A stretch of DNA of 64,000 bases from Paenibacillus anaericanus (GCF_003994475.1 NZ_RZNY01000005.1:1-64000), one strand, 5' to 3'. Shown: positions 49,847-60,379, numbered from the stretch's first letter. Notes: generated by a model not told the origin, from the sequence alone. Made by a program: numbers and translations.

Positions 49847-50065
49847 TCATTGATGGAACAAATAAGCACAGATCATATCGGCTGTTTCAGACTTTAGCCT
49901 GTCAGCGGGTACACCCATATCATTAAAGACGATAATATCCACGAGTCGATTCAGCGCTTCAAACACAACGACGGAAGCAGCATCCACATCTGAAACTAAT
50001 ACTGTATTAAGTGTGGAGGTTAAGGAGAAACTCAAAATAGGGCTGATGAATGAGGGAGTAACCAA
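49847..50065 (-). pseudogene. Remnant of a TetR-type regulator C-terminal domain
   Basis: A 72-codon open frame without its own good ribosome binding site. Its final part, ALNRLVDIIVFNDMGVPADR then LKSETADMICAYL, resembles the end of TetR-family regulators. No helix-turn-helix is encoded; the frame simply begins near 50065. With the transporter-like tail on the other strand right next to it, the simplest reading is a divergent regulator/transporter pair that lost everything in between. The assignment rests on a short stretch and is tentative. Confidence 0.45.
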
Positions 50066-50194
50066 GCTTTTAATGGTGCCTTTATGTTCTCAAGTTATCT
50101 GATGTTGCTCGGTATTCCTTTTGCACTGTTTAGTGATCACCGCCGCACGCGGAAAATGGATAAAGGACGTATGAATTTAAAAACGGAGTCTTGA
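50057..50194 (+). pseudogene. Remnant of a membrane transporter C terminus
   Basis: The frame runs to a stop at 50192-50194 and encodes a hydrophobic helix, AFMFSSYLMLLGIPFALFSD, followed by a basic tail (HRRTRKMDKGRMNLKTES). This pattern suits the last helix and tail of a major-facilitator or similar transporter. There is no start region, and the frame is broken by a stop at 50051. Confidence 0.4.
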
Positions 50195-50260
50195 TTTCGG
50201 ATGTCTCTTGTCACTTTAGATACTATATGACCTGCTCTATATAGTAATCTCGTTGTTTCC

Positions 50261-50300
50261 CGAACAATCCGGTCATTAGTGTCTGGATTGTTCGTCTTTT
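50261..50300 (+). promoter_or_regulatory. Inverted repeat upstream of purA: terminator or PurR-box pair
   Basis: CGAACAATCC (50261-50270) and GGATTGTTCG (50285-50294) are perfect inverted repeats followed by TCTTTT. As a hairpin this is an intrinsic terminator. The two convergent CGAACAAT units, 18 bases apart, also resemble the paired PurR boxes of Bacillus (core CCGAACWWT, spacing about 16-17). The purA promoter candidate lies about 77 bases downstream. Confidence 0.55.
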
Positions 50301-50370
50301 AATTTGACTTTGAAAATGGAGACTGTTAAACTGATATTGCTGCGTTAATACATTAAATGTAAATAACGTG

Positions 50371-50399
50371 TTGTATGAAATGCAATGTTGATATTTAAT
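50371..50399 (+). promoter_or_regulatory. Candidate purA promoter
   Basis: -35 TTGTAT (50371-50376) and -10 TTTAAT (50394-50399) with a 17-base spacer, about 65 bases ahead of the purA start. Confidence 0.5.
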
Positions 50400-50401
50400 A
50401 G

Positions 50402-51751
<1,350 letters not shown>

Positions 51752-51772
51752 AATTTCTAAATAAAATAACTT

Positions 51773-51826
51773 AAGCCATTCAGAGTAACGTTAGCTGTTA
51801 CGTTCTGAATGGCTTTTTTATTTTTC
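51773..51826 (+). terminator. purA terminator
   Basis: AAGCCATTCAGA pairs with TCTGAATGGCTT, with GTAACG/CGTTAC-like inner pairing, followed by a long T run. Confidence 0.93.
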
Positions 51827-51961
51827 CGGTGGATTATCATTCTAAATTTAGCTCTACTAGGTTGAATCCTTCTCTCGTCGTCCATACTGGTACTAGGAAC
51901 AATAGAGAGTGCAACACACCACTGTGCCGTTCTATAAGGTGAGTGCCAAGGAGGAAGAAGA

Positions 51962-52651
51962 ATGAAATATATCGGGTGGCTACTAAAGCTGTCCATTACG
52001 ATAGTTGTGGTCAGTTTATTGACGGTCCTGACAACGGGCTACGTGGTAAATCACTATATCGGGTCGTTGTTAAGTAGTTATAATATTTCAATGACAAGCT
52101 CAGTACCTAGTGTTGGGCAAATTATGAAGGAAATGCTGGGCTTTGGCGGAAATAGTAAAGTCAAAGATCAGAATGATTCGAATGTCGCAGATCTTGGCGG
52201 GAAGACAGAGGGTAGCACAGCTGATGATACAGCCAAGGAATCATCAAGTGATACGGATACGACTCCAGGCGATCAGCCGAGCAATGGAACTTCAACTTCG
52301 GATCTAGGGAATGATAATGGTGAGCCTACCGGTAGTGATCCAGAGCAGAATGTTCCGGAGGATGCCCTCCCGGTCATGGGGGGGATTTCCTCAGGGGAAT
52401 CGCAGCAGGATCAAGAGGTTATCGTTTCACCGGATGACCTGGTGGCGAAGAAAGATGAGCTTGCGAGTACGGAGAAGGAAGAAGTATTTGCTATGCTAAT
52501 GTCCAAACTCCCTGAGGAAGAAATGCGTAAATTAACAGAAGCGATGGAAGGCGGATTAACTGAATCTGAAATATTTACTATAGAGCAAGTGTTATCGAAA
52601 TATTTGGACAAAGAAGAGTATGCTAAAATGATGAAGATCATCCAAAAATGA
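51962..52651 (+). CDS. Membrane-anchored acidic protein, unknown function
   Basis: A 229-residue protein I do not recognise. One N-terminal transmembrane anchor (LSITIVVVSLLTVLTTGYVV, about residues 10-29) is followed by an external Ser/Thr/Asp/Gly-rich linker (about 65-150). A compact, helical, charged C terminus ends it (EEVFAMLMSKLPEEEMRKLT, LTESEIFTIEQVLSKYLDKE). The layout, an anchor, flexible spacer and small helical domain, suggests a sensor or scaffold at the outer membrane face. AAGGAGGAAG precedes the ATG. It lies between purA and the cell-wall peptidase gene and ends before the terminator at 52745. Confidence 0.7.
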   Translation: MKYIGWLLKLSITIVVVSLLTVLTTGYVVNHYIGSLLSSYNISMTSSVPSVGQIMKEMLGFGGNSKVKDQNDSNVADLGGKTEGSTADDTAKESSSDTDTTPGDQPSNGTSTSDLGNDNGEPTGSDPEQNVPEDALPVMGGISSGESQQDQEVIVSPDDLVAKKDELASTEKEEVFAMLMSKLPEEEMRKLTEAMEGGLTESEIFTIEQVLSKYLDKEEYAKMMKIIQK

Positions 52652-52744
52652 TTGGAAGAGCTGAGAGGATATAACCAAGAAAGCGGTAACATTCACATAA
52701 ATGTAAACAATATACCAATCGTCAAAAACCTGCAAGAAACGCTG

Positions 52745-52778
52745 AAACCCGCTCCCAGAGCGGGTTTATTGCTGTTTT
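52745..52778 (+). terminator. Terminator before the M23 peptidase gene
   Basis: AAACCCGCTC pairs with GAGCGGGTTT around three bases, followed by ATTGCTGTTTT. Confidence 0.85.
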
Positions 52779-52841
52779 ACCTAAGCTTGTAATCTCTTGC
52801 CTGCCTGTGGTACAGTATCATAGTGACTAAAGATTAAAATT

Positions 52842-52871
52842 TTGACACTATTTCAGAGTTTAATCTATATA
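52842..52871 (+). promoter_or_regulatory. Promoter of the M23 peptidase gene
   Basis: -35 TTGACA (52842-52847) and -10 TATATA (52866-52871) with an 18-base spacer, about 23 bases before the coding start. Confidence 0.6.
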
Positions 52872-52894
52872 GTAGATGTGTAAAGGAGATTTCT

Positions 52895-54454
52895 ATGAAA
52901 GGTTTCAGAGAAAAATGCGAACGACTCTTGCAGCGGAAATGGTTTACTTCGGCGAGAGAGAAAGATGGTCATCAAGAAGAGAAACTAGAGAAGAGTGAGC
53001 AAGACACCAAAGGTGTAGTTCATTTCTCCTGGCTCGGTAGATCCAGGCCTCAATTGTTTGTTATTAGTGCGATCGCCGTTGTCATGATCTCAGGGACTCT
53101 ATTCTTTACTAGGCAACATTATGTTCTAGCGAACACCGTCTCATTTGTTAGAGTGTACGTCGATGGACAGGAAATAGGAACGCTAAATGATGAAAAGCAG
53201 TTAGAAGTTCTCTACAAAAGTAAAGAACAACAATATAAAGAGCAATATCCAGATGTAGATCTTGTGGTGGAACGCGAAGGAATTACTACGGTCTCAGAAA
53301 AAGCTTATAAAGCAGAGGTCCAGTCGGATCAAACCCTCCAGAAGTTGGACACTCTCGTACAGGTTCATGCCCAGGGTGTAGAGCTTCGGATCGATGACAA
53401 GGTAATTGGAGTTCTCAAAGATGAGTCCGCCGTGGCCGCGGTATTAAGTGAGTTGAAAGGGAAGTATACGGAATCGACTCCTCAGAATAGAATAGCCAGT
53501 AAGGTGCAGAAGACAGGCGGGGTCAAGGCAACCTCTACCCAGGCCAATGCTCCAAGCGTCACCTTAGAGTCGGTTAAATTCAACGAGGAAATCTCTCAAG
53601 TCCCGCTGACTACGGATCCGAGCCAAGTTATGGATACAGAGGATGCGCTGGATCTTATTCTTCAAGGAAGTGAGAAGGCTGTTACTTATGAGGTGCAAGA
53701 AGGCGATACGATCTCTTCCATCGCCCAGCGCTTTGGTGTAACTCAGAAGGAGTTATTCAGTAACAATCCGGGTGCCAAGGAGAAAAGTTTGCAAATTGGT
53801 ATGGAACTGAAGGTAAAGGCAGTAAGACCAGCTTTGACAGTGAAGACGGTCGAACGTGTCTCTGAAGAGATTGTTACGGAACCACAGGTGATTATTCGCA
53901 AGAGTAGTGACATGCAGGCGGGTAAATCGAAGGTGATTTCTGAAGGCGCAAGCGGACTAAAGACGATGGAATATCGTTTGACCAAAGAGAATGGTGTAGT
54001 TGTTGCCGAGGAATGGTTGGGCCAGGAGGTTATAACACAGTCCAAGCCTAAGATCGTCCTTCAAGGGACAAAGATTATGGGTGTAGGAAGCGGTGAATTC
54101 GCTTGGCCGGTAGTGGATGCCAGAATGAGTAGTAGTTATGGCAAACGGTGGGGCAGAATGCATGAAGGTATAGATCTAGTCTCCTCTAAACGGAATATCC
54201 TTGCTTCGGATGAAGGGGTTGTAACGTTTGCCGGTACGAAATCCGGTTACGGTAATTGCATCATTATTGATCATAAGAATGGGTATGAAACGTTGTATGG
54301 TCACCTGAGCAAAATTAATGTGAAAAAGGGTCAGGTTGTGGAAAAGGGAACTGTGATTGGTATCATGGGCAACACCGGACGCTCCACAGGAACTCATCTT
54401 CATTTTGAAATTATAAAGAACGGTACCGTACAGAATCCAATGAAGTATTTGTAA
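52895..54454 (+). CDS. G5/LysM/M23 cell-wall peptidase, membrane-anchored
   Basis: A 519-residue protein. A charged cytoplasmic N terminus of about 50 residues precedes one transmembrane segment (LFVISAIAVVMISGTLFF). A long extracellular region follows, with a LysM domain (YEVQEGDTISSIAQRFGVTQ, near 265-310), a G5-type domain (about 315-400) and a C-terminal M23 metallopeptidase. The M23 domain has HEGIDLVSSK (zinc His and Asp), YGHLSKINVKKGQVV and HLHFEI. It should bind and cut peptidoglycan cross-bridges. It precedes walRK, whose regulon is cell-wall hydrolases, so co-function is plausible. AAAGGAGA precedes the ATG. Confidence 0.92.
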   Translation: MKGFREKCERLLQRKWFTSAREKDGHQEEKLEKSEQDTKGVVHFSWLGRSRPQLFVISAIAVVMISGTLFFTRQHYVLANTVSFVRVYVDGQEIGTLNDEKQLEVLYKSKEQQYKEQYPDVDLVVEREGITTVSEKAYKAEVQSDQTLQKLDTLVQVHAQGVELRIDDKVIGVLKDESAVAAVLSELKGKYTESTPQNRIASKVQKTGGVKATSTQANAPSVTLESVKFNEEISQVPLTTDPSQVMDTEDALDLILQGSEKAVTYEVQEGDTISSIAQRFGVTQKELFSNNPGAKEKSLQIGMELKVKAVRPALTVKTVERVSEEIVTEPQVIIRKSSDMQAGKSKVISEGASGLKTMEYRLTKENGVVVAEEWLGQEVITQSKPKIVLQGTKIMGVGSGEFAWPVVDARMSSSYGKRWGRMHEGIDLVSSKRNILASDEGVVTFAGTKSGYGNCIIIDHKNGYETLYGHLSKINVKKGQVVEKGTVIGIMGNTGRSTGTHLHFEIIKNGTVQNPMKYL

Positions 54455-54470
54455 AATGATAACAGTGAGA

Positions 54471-54499
54471 GGCCAGCCCGATATGGGTTGGCCTTTTTT
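54471..54499 (+). terminator. Terminator between M23 gene and walR
   Basis: GGCCAGCCC pairs with GGGTTGGCC (one wobble) around five bases, followed by six T. Confidence 0.9.
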
Positions 54500-54584
54500 C
54501 TTGGACGAGTGGGAAGCGTAGCCTTAGGTATGGTAAGATAGGAAAAGAACGGCCAAGGCCTGAAGGTATGGGGTGAAGTCAAGA

Positions 54585-55298
54585 GTGCAAGGGAAAATTC
54601 TAGTAGTAGATGATGAACGGCCAATTGCTGATATCTTAAAGTTTAATTTGGAAAAAGAGGGATACGAAGTCATCCTGGCGTTTGACGGGATTGAAGCGGT
54701 AGAGCTTGCCTTCTCAGAACATCCAGATTTGATTCTGCTTGATTTAATGTTGCCCGGCAAGGATGGTATGGACGTATGCAGAGAAGTTCGGGCAAGACTG
54801 CAAACCCCTATTATTATGCTGACAGCTAAAGACGGAGAAATCGATAAGGTGCTAGGGTTGGAATTTGGTGCGGATGACTATGTCACGAAGCCATTTAGTA
54901 CGCGCGAGTTGCTCGCTAGAGTCAAGGCGCAGATGCGACGTCAGCAGAAGCCAGTGGCTCAAGAGGGAACCGAAAATGCGCAAGGAATTAGCTTGTTTGA
55001 GCTGTTCATCGATACGGATATGTATACCGTGTATAAGAATAATGAGCCGCTCGATCTGACACACCGGGAATATGAGCTTGTTCACTATCTGGTTAAGAAT
55101 TCGGGAAGAGTAATGACTAGAGAACACTTGTTACAAGCCGTATGGGGTTATGAATACTTCGGGGATGTGCGTACCGTTGATGTGACAATTCGCCGTTTAC
55201 GGGAGAAGATTGAGAAGGACCCAGGCAAGCCAGAATATATTTTGACACGGCGAGGATTGGGGTATATGATGCGTAGCTCCAAGGCAGGTGTATTATAG
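54585..55298 (+). CDS. walR: Response regulator WalR (YycF)
   Basis: A 237-residue OmpR-type regulator. The receiver domain ([20 protein letters not shown]) has the phosphorylated Asp53 in [13 protein letters not shown]. The winged helix has [20 protein letters not shown] and [19 protein letters not shown]. WalR controls cell-wall turnover and is essential in low-GC Gram-positives. The GTG at 54585 makes the phosphoacceptor residue 53, as in B. subtilis; a GTG 12 bases upstream is possible. It is followed directly by walK. Confidence 0.95.
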   Translation: MQGKILVVDDERPIADILKFNLEKEGYEVILAFDGIEAVELAFSEHPDLILLDLMLPGKDGMDVCREVRARLQTPIIMLTAKDGEIDKVLGLEFGADDYVTKPFSTRELLARVKAQMRRQQKPVAQEGTENAQGISLFELFIDTDMYTVYKNNEPLDLTHREYELVHYLVKNSGRVMTREHLLQAVWGYEYFGDVRTVDVTIRRLREKIEKDPGKPEYILTRRGLGYMMRSSKAGVL

Positions 55299-55299
55299 A

Positions 55300-57123
55300 A
55301 TGAAGCTGTCTTCTTTTTTTCGTACGATCCAGGCCAAATTGATTATCATTTATGTACTGCTGATCCTGATCGCGATGCAATTGATCGGGGTCTATTTCGT
55401 GAGCGCAATGAAGACTTCATTGACTAGCAATTTCACGAAGGAATTGCAGGAGCGCGCAGAGTTGCTCTCTGTACTAGCAGCACAAAACCTGGGGATTACG
55501 GGCGAAGGGGCAGAAGAATCGCTAGATAACTTGCGAGTGCTCGTCAACAATCTATTCAATATTAATGGTGCGGAAATTCAGGTACTGGATGCAAGTGGAA
55601 AGGTTCTAACGACCTCGAAACCGTCACATGCCGATTATGTAGGTACCAAGAATACACAGACCGTGGTTAGTCGTGCCTTGCAGGGCAACCGCGATAATGA
55701 AGAATATATCATTGATGTGGACGATGTTCGCAAGAAGGTATTGGCCAAGCCCGTATATAGTGGCGGAAAAATCGTTGGTGCGATCTATATCGCCGCTTCG
55801 ATGAATGAACTATATGACACGATGCAGCGGATTAATAATATTTTTATATCGGGGATGTTGCTGGCCCTGGCTCTGACGGCTGTGCTCGGTGTTATTCTGG
55901 CACATACGATTACCTCACCGATTAAGGAGTTGACCAAGCGGGCAACTGCGGTGGCAGAAGGGGAATTCCATCAGACCATGCCAGTGCTAGGTAATGACGA
56001 AATTGGACAACTCAGCAAAGCTTTTAACTATATGACAAGTCGGCTACGTAATGCATTGGCGCAGAATGAGGAAGAGAAAGAGAAACTGGCGTCGATTCTG
56101 ACCAATATGAGTGATGGTGTCATTGCGACAGATGAGACGGGGCGGATCATTCTGATGAATCGTCGCGCGAGCGAGATGTTGCAAGTTGAGGAAGAGTCAG
56201 CGGGCAATACGGATATGATCACGCTATTAAACTTGTCTTCAGAGGAGCGCGAGGTGCTGAAGCAAGGAATCATGCACTCCACCATTCTGGAGAATGAAGC
56301 CCCGGATGGCGATACGTTTATGATTCGGGTAACGTTCACGCCGATCCACAGGCGGCAGATCGGGATTATCGGTACGATTGCTGTTTTGCAAGATGTGACG
56401 GAGCAAGAGAAGCTAGAAGCATCACGGCGGGAGTTCGTGGCGAATGTATCGCATGAACTACGGACACCGCTGACGACGATCAAGAGCTATACGGAAGCGC
56501 TAGAAGATGGTGCGATGAATGATCCCGATTTGGGCCCACGCTTTGCATCGGTTATTCAGAACCAAACGGAGCGGATGATTCGGTTGGTTACGGACTTGCT
56601 GCATCTTTCAAGACTGGATTCCAAAGAGGCATTGCTACGTAAGCAGCCGACTAGCGTGATGGAGATGCTGGAGGAAGTGGCGGATCGGTTTTCTTTTCAA
56701 ATGCAAGAGCGGGGAATTAAGCCTACGATATTTATCGGTAATCGTGTGGAGACGGCATGGGTCGACCGTGATCAAATCGATCAAGTGCTAGATAATTTAA
56801 TCTCTAATGCCATGAAATATACATCTGAGGGCGGTAATATCGCCATTGAAGCTCGGGCCGCGGATGATGGTGGGATTGCTATCTCGGTGCAGGATGATGG
56901 GATCGGAATTCCGAAGCGGGATTTAGATCGTATTTTTGAACGTTTCTATCGAGTGGACAAGGCTCGATCTAGAGATATGGGTGGGACGGGCCTAGGTCTT
57001 TCCATTGCCCGGGAAATTGTAAAAGCCCACGGCGGAACGATCGCATTGCAATCAGATCATGGAAAAGGCACGAAGGTAACCTTTACGCTGCCGCAGCAGA
57101 AACAAGGGGGCGAGGGACTGTGA
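55300..57123 (+). CDS. walK: Sensor histidine kinase WalK (YycG)
   Basis: A 607-residue kinase. The first transmembrane segment (LIIIYVLLILIAMQLIGVYF) leads to an extracellular sensor of about 150 residues. Then come a second membrane segment (FISGMLLALALTAVLGVILA), HAMP, PAS and the kinase core. The phosphorylated His385 is in NVSHELRTPLTTIKSYTEAL; the ATP-binding domain has DQVLDNLISNAMKYTSEGG and GTGLGLSIAREIV. It senses wall and division status and phosphorylates WalR. The start is the ATG at 55300, one base after the walR stop. The end overlaps walH (GTGA). Confidence 0.96.
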   Translation: MKLSSFFRTIQAKLIIIYVLLILIAMQLIGVYFVSAMKTSLTSNFTKELQERAELLSVLAAQNLGITGEGAEESLDNLRVLVNNLFNINGAEIQVLDASGKVLTTSKPSHADYVGTKNTQTVVSRALQGNRDNEEYIIDVDDVRKKVLAKPVYSGGKIVGAIYIAASMNELYDTMQRINNIFISGMLLALALTAVLGVILAHTITSPIKELTKRATAVAEGEFHQTMPVLGNDEIGQLSKAFNYMTSRLRNALAQNEEEKEKLASILTNMSDGVIATDETGRIILMNRRASEMLQVEEESAGNTDMITLLNLSSEEREVLKQGIMHSTILENEAPDGDTFMIRVTFTPIHRRQIGIIGTIAVLQDVTEQEKLEASRREFVANVSHELRTPLTTIKSYTEALEDGAMNDPDLGPRFASVIQNQTERMIRLVTDLLHLSRLDSKEALLRKQPTSVMEMLEEVADRFSFQMQERGIKPTIFIGNRVETAWVDRDQIDQVLDNLISNAMKYTSEGGNIAIEARAADDGGIAISVQDDGIGIPKRDLDRIFERFYRVDKARSRDMGGTGLGLSIAREIVKAHGGTIALQSDHGKGTKVTFTLPQQKQGGEGL

Positions 57124-58412
57124 AAGAGACAATCAAATCGCTGTTTCTCACGCTATTAGTAGTGGTCAGTATGGTGCAAAGTTATTATCTGATCTATCGA
57201 TTGCCAGGCAACGACCCTATCGTTAAATCAGAGAGTGAGTATGTTGAGGCCGAAACCATGGGGATTCCAATGGAAGTAGAAAGCATGATCTTTCCAGCGC
57301 AGATGGTCATTCATATGGGAGATGATCGTCATAGTGTTTTCTACCCTGAATCTACGTTCTATAATTTAATCAATTCACGTCTAAAAGGACGTCAGTTCGA
57401 CGGGTTTCAACGCTATGCTTTGGAAAATATTAATTGGGCTGATATTCGCAGTTCCCATGAGGGGATTGAGTTACAGTTTGATGGTGGAGTTCCTGTAGCA
57501 CTACTTCAGAAGGTAATGCAAATCTCTCCAGATTCTTTGTTTGAAGCGGAAAGTATAAGTAAGATCCTGATTTATAACACGGAGAATGAGGATCAAGTGC
57601 GGGTATTCTTCTTCAGCAATGAGGGCGGGGTCGTGTATGAGGCAACAAAAGTTGACCTTACTGTGCAGGACGTGAAGCAGCAGATTAACTTCGGTAAGGA
57701 TTGGGTTCCTTATACTTTGGTCAATGGATACTATATCCCGGATGAGCCGATTGATATGGTCGAGACGGGACTTAATGTTGACTTGTATACAGCTGAACAG
57801 ATGCAGCGAAGTTTATTCTTCGATTTTAGTATTACCCGTTATATTCGGGAGAAAAATGGTTCGGAAATTTATACCGATAGCAAGCGGAGTTTACAGGTAA
57901 GGCAAGATCGAAATTGGATGAATTTCACCGATCCGGCAGCCCCTTCTACAGGTGATAATTCACCTAGTAAGAATGTAGTATCGGCTGTGGATTATGTGAA
58001 TTCGCATGGAGGTTGGAGCGGGAAGTACCGGCTAGAGCAAAGCGAAGGCAGGGATGACGACAAGCATCTTGCTGTATTCCGGCAGTATTACGGTGCTGCT
58101 CAATATGGGGCGTTCCCTATTATCGATTTGCCGACCTTTCACTACGGTACTATTACGCTAGAAATGCGCCAGGGTACGATTGTAGGGTATGAACGCTCCC
58201 TGCTCTATACAACGGAGGGAACTTGGAGCAAGAAAGTAGTCACCTTGCAGGGCGGGAAAGAATTGCGCGATAAAATCGCCGTCATTTCTAAAGAGGCTAT
58301 CATCACAAACCTTTATCCGGCTTACTTACCATCGTTAACTAAAGAGGGGTTACTTTTGCAGCCTACCTGGGTAGTTGAGTTGAGTAATGGTGCGACGCGT
58401 GTGTTGAATTGA
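57120..58412 (+). CDS. walH: WalK regulator WalH (YycH)
   Basis: A 430-residue protein with one N-terminal membrane anchor (SLFLTLLVVVSMVQSYYLIY) and a large extracellular YycH domain. In B. subtilis WalH and WalI form a membrane complex that restrains WalK. The assignment rests on position, length and topology rather than a short motif. The start is GTG at 57120, overlapping the walK stop. Confidence 0.9.
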   Translation: MKETIKSLFLTLLVVVSMVQSYYLIYRLPGNDPIVKSESEYVEAETMGIPMEVESMIFPAQMVIHMGDDRHSVFYPESTFYNLINSRLKGRQFDGFQRYALENINWADIRSSHEGIELQFDGGVPVALLQKVMQISPDSLFEAESISKILIYNTENEDQVRVFFFSNEGGVVYEATKVDLTVQDVKQQINFGKDWVPYTLVNGYYIPDEPIDMVETGLNVDLYTAEQMQRSLFFDFSITRYIREKNGSEIYTDSKRSLQVRQDRNWMNFTDPAAPSTGDNSPSKNVVSAVDYVNSHGGWSGKYRLEQSEGRDDDKHLAVFRQYYGAAQYGAFPIIDLPTFHYGTITLEMRQGTIVGYERSLLYTTEGTWSKKVVTLQGGKELRDKIAVISKEAIITNLYPAYLPSLTKEGLLLQPTWVVELSNGATRVLN

Positions 58413-58434
58413 ATGTGAGAAGGGAGGTCGGGGA

Positions 58435-59184
58435 ATGGATTGGGGTAGAGCGAAGAATGTACTCATATATGCTTTTCTGCTGCTGAATTTAGTACTCGGT
58501 TATCAGCTATGGAATGATCTGGAGGAACAAGCGGACTCCAATCTGGACTATACCTCCCTAGAGGGAAGCACGCAGATGATTATGGATGATAAAGGCATTA
58601 AGGTGCTGGCCAAGATCCCAAATGAGACACCTGAGCTGCCAAAGATTTCTTATCGTTTCGTAGATGGGAGACAGGGTGGTAAAATAACGGAGTTACCTGA
58701 GCCCGTGGATAGTAAGTTGATTTGGACGCCTAAAGAGCTTCAAAATGCACTTAAGAGCAGTCTGCCGGATATTGCTAACTATAGTTACGACGAAGTGGCG
58801 GGTAGTGAGGGGATGTTTGTTCTACATCCTCTGGTGGAGGGCCAGTGGCCACTCTTTAATATTGACCTAGTGTTATACTATAGTAATCAGAAGATTATAT
58901 CTTATATGCGTGAAGATATTGAAATAAGTAGTGTGAGTGATGAGAAAGAACAACGAGTGTTATCTGCCTCTAAAGCACTAGGGAATTTGATTGAAAATTA
59001 CTTGCCAGAGGGATCCGTAGTAAAAGAGATTCAGCTAGGATACTATGGACAGGTATTCGACTCGGATGCTCATTTGCCGGTGACGCCAGCTTGGCGGTTC
59101 ATGCTAGAAAGCGGTAAGGAGTATTATGTTCAGGGCATCAGTGGGGACGTTATTAGTCCAAACACAGAGAAGTCAAAGGAGTAA
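58435..59184 (+). CDS. walI: WalK regulator WalI (YycI)
   Basis: A 249-residue protein starting MDWGRAKNVLIYAFLLLNLV, the YycI-type beginning, with a single anchor and an extracellular domain related to the WalH C-terminal half. It pairs with WalH. The ATG follows GGGAGGTCGG. Its stop overlaps the first ATG of the next frame. Confidence 0.92.
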   Translation: MDWGRAKNVLIYAFLLLNLVLGYQLWNDLEEQADSNLDYTSLEGSTQMIMDDKGIKVLAKIPNETPELPKISYRFVDGRQGGKITELPEPVDSKLIWTPKELQNALKSSLPDIANYSYDEVAGSEGMFVLHPLVEGQWPLFNIDLVLYYSNQKIISYMREDIEISSVSDEKEQRVLSASKALGNLIENYLPEGSVVKEIQLGYYGQVFDSDAHLPVTPAWRFMLESGKEYYVQGISGDVISPNTEKSKE

Positions 59185-59192
59185 TGAAGAGT

Positions 59193-59999
59193 ATGGGATT
59201 ACGATTTACAGTGTTGTCGAGTGGGTCAACGGGGAATGCGACGATTGTCACCAATGGGGAAACGACGCTGATGATCGATGCAGGTTTTAGTGCGAAGCGA
59301 ATAGATGAACTTCTGTTGGAACGGGAAGTGACCGGTCATGAGCTGAACGGGATTCTAGTAACTCATGAACATTCCGACCATGTTAAAGGGTTGGGCCCCG
59401 TAGCAAGAAAGTATAATCTACCGATCTATGCCAATGAAAAAACATGGCGGGCCATAGACAATTCAGTTGGTAATATCTCAGCTGAGAATCGACGCGTGTT
59501 TGGCACAGGGGAAGCGCATGATTTTGGCTCGTTACGGGTAGAATCTTTTGCGATCTCGCATGATGCCGCCGAGCCTGTTGGATATTCGTTCTATGATGAA
59601 AAGTACAAGTTAAGCGTCTGTACAGACCTTGGTTATGCCAGCGACAAAGTAAAACTAGCGATTGCCGACTCCGATGTACTTGTACTAGAAGCCAATCATG
59701 ATATTGAAATGCTACGTATGGGTCGTTATCCATGGAACATTAAGCGCCGTATTCTCGGCGATATGGGCCATTTATCTAACGAAGCAACGGGTGAGTTGAT
59801 GAGTGAGCTGCTTAATGGCCGTTTAAAACGGACATACCTTGCGCATCTAAGCCGGGAGCACAATATACCAGATCTTGCTATGATGTCTGTGCGCGGGGCC
59901 ATGGAAGACCGGGGATGCTTCTTCCGGGATAGCGAGTTTGAGCTGCGTGATACATTTTACGACCGGCCTACACCGTGGGATACGGTGGGGGAGCCATAA
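59193..59999 (+). CDS. walJ: Metallo-beta-lactamase fold protein WalJ (YycJ)
   Basis: A 268-residue metallo-hydrolase. It starts GLRFTVLSSGSTGNATIV and carries the zinc motif THEHSDHVKGL, with CTDLGYAS and AHLSREHNIPD further on. YycJ homologues act as exonucleases or are linked to wall and division coordination. I chose the ATG at 59193; the ATG at 59184 lies only two bases after GGAG. Its last 32 bases overlap the end of the small gene on the other strand. Confidence 0.92.
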   Translation: MGLRFTVLSSGSTGNATIVTNGETTLMIDAGFSAKRIDELLLEREVTGHELNGILVTHEHSDHVKGLGPVARKYNLPIYANEKTWRAIDNSVGNISAENRRVFGTGEAHDFGSLRVESFAISHDAAEPVGYSFYDEKYKLSVCTDLGYASDKVKLAIADSDVLVLEANHDIEMLRMGRYPWNIKRRILGDMGHLSNEATGELMSELLNGRLKRTYLAHLSREHNIPDLAMMSVRGAMEDRGCFFRDSEFELRDTFYDRPTPWDTVGEP

Positions 60000-60177
60000 A
60001 CTGATCTAATTCTAGCGCCTTCTTATCGATCTCCTCACGAGTAAGGATGCCCTTCTCTATGAGCAGCTCGATTAAAGTACTGAGTGTCAGCAGATGATGA
60101 TAGTGATCCTCCTTCAGATCGGCAAGCTTAGCAATAACATTGATCTCATTCATTGACGTTGAGAAATAGGAATCCAT
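59968..60177 (-). CDS. Small protein of unknown function facing walJ
   Basis: A 69-residue acidic protein (MDSYFSTSMNEINVIAKLAD, then a helical ELLIEKGILTREEIDKKALE segment and a Pro-rich tail). I know no family for it, although LIELLIEKGILTREEI resembles the helical turn at the start of nitrile-hydratase-like subunits. A perfect AGGAGG lies seven bases ahead of the ATG at 60177, which supports translation. It is convergent with walJ and overlaps its end by 32 bases; there is no separate terminator. Confidence 0.72.
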   Translation of the reverse strand: MDSYFSTSMNEINVIAKLADLKEDHYHHLLTLSTLIELLIEKGILTREEIDKKALELDQFMAPPPYPTV

Positions 60178-60194
60178 GGGTAAACCTCCTGAAA

Positions 60195-60320
60195 TTTTTG
60201 TGTGAGCATAAGCTCCATAGGGTAGCATCAAGTAAAACTAGCTTCGAAAGCGTAGGCATAGTTTTGTGTGAAGAGACTTCATTGATTAGACACCGAGCAA
60301 AACTAGCATGGAAACAGGTT
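60195..60320. repeat. Repeat related to the dnaA-dnaN units
   Basis: AAAACTAGCTTCGAAAGCGT (60234-60253) followed by AGGCATAGTTTTGTG and GAAG...CTTC parallels the dnaA-dnaN units (AAAACTTTACTTCGTAAGCA, then TGAGCTTAGTTTTGTG and GAAGC...). GAGC/GCTC and AAAACTA/TAGTTTT pairings are kept. A partial second unit, AGCAAAACTAGCATGG, follows at about 60296-60311. Confidence 0.7.
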
Positions 60321-60379
60321 ACCAAAGTAGGTTCGAAAACCATAATCAGTGCTTGACCTATGGGTTAGTAACACGCATT

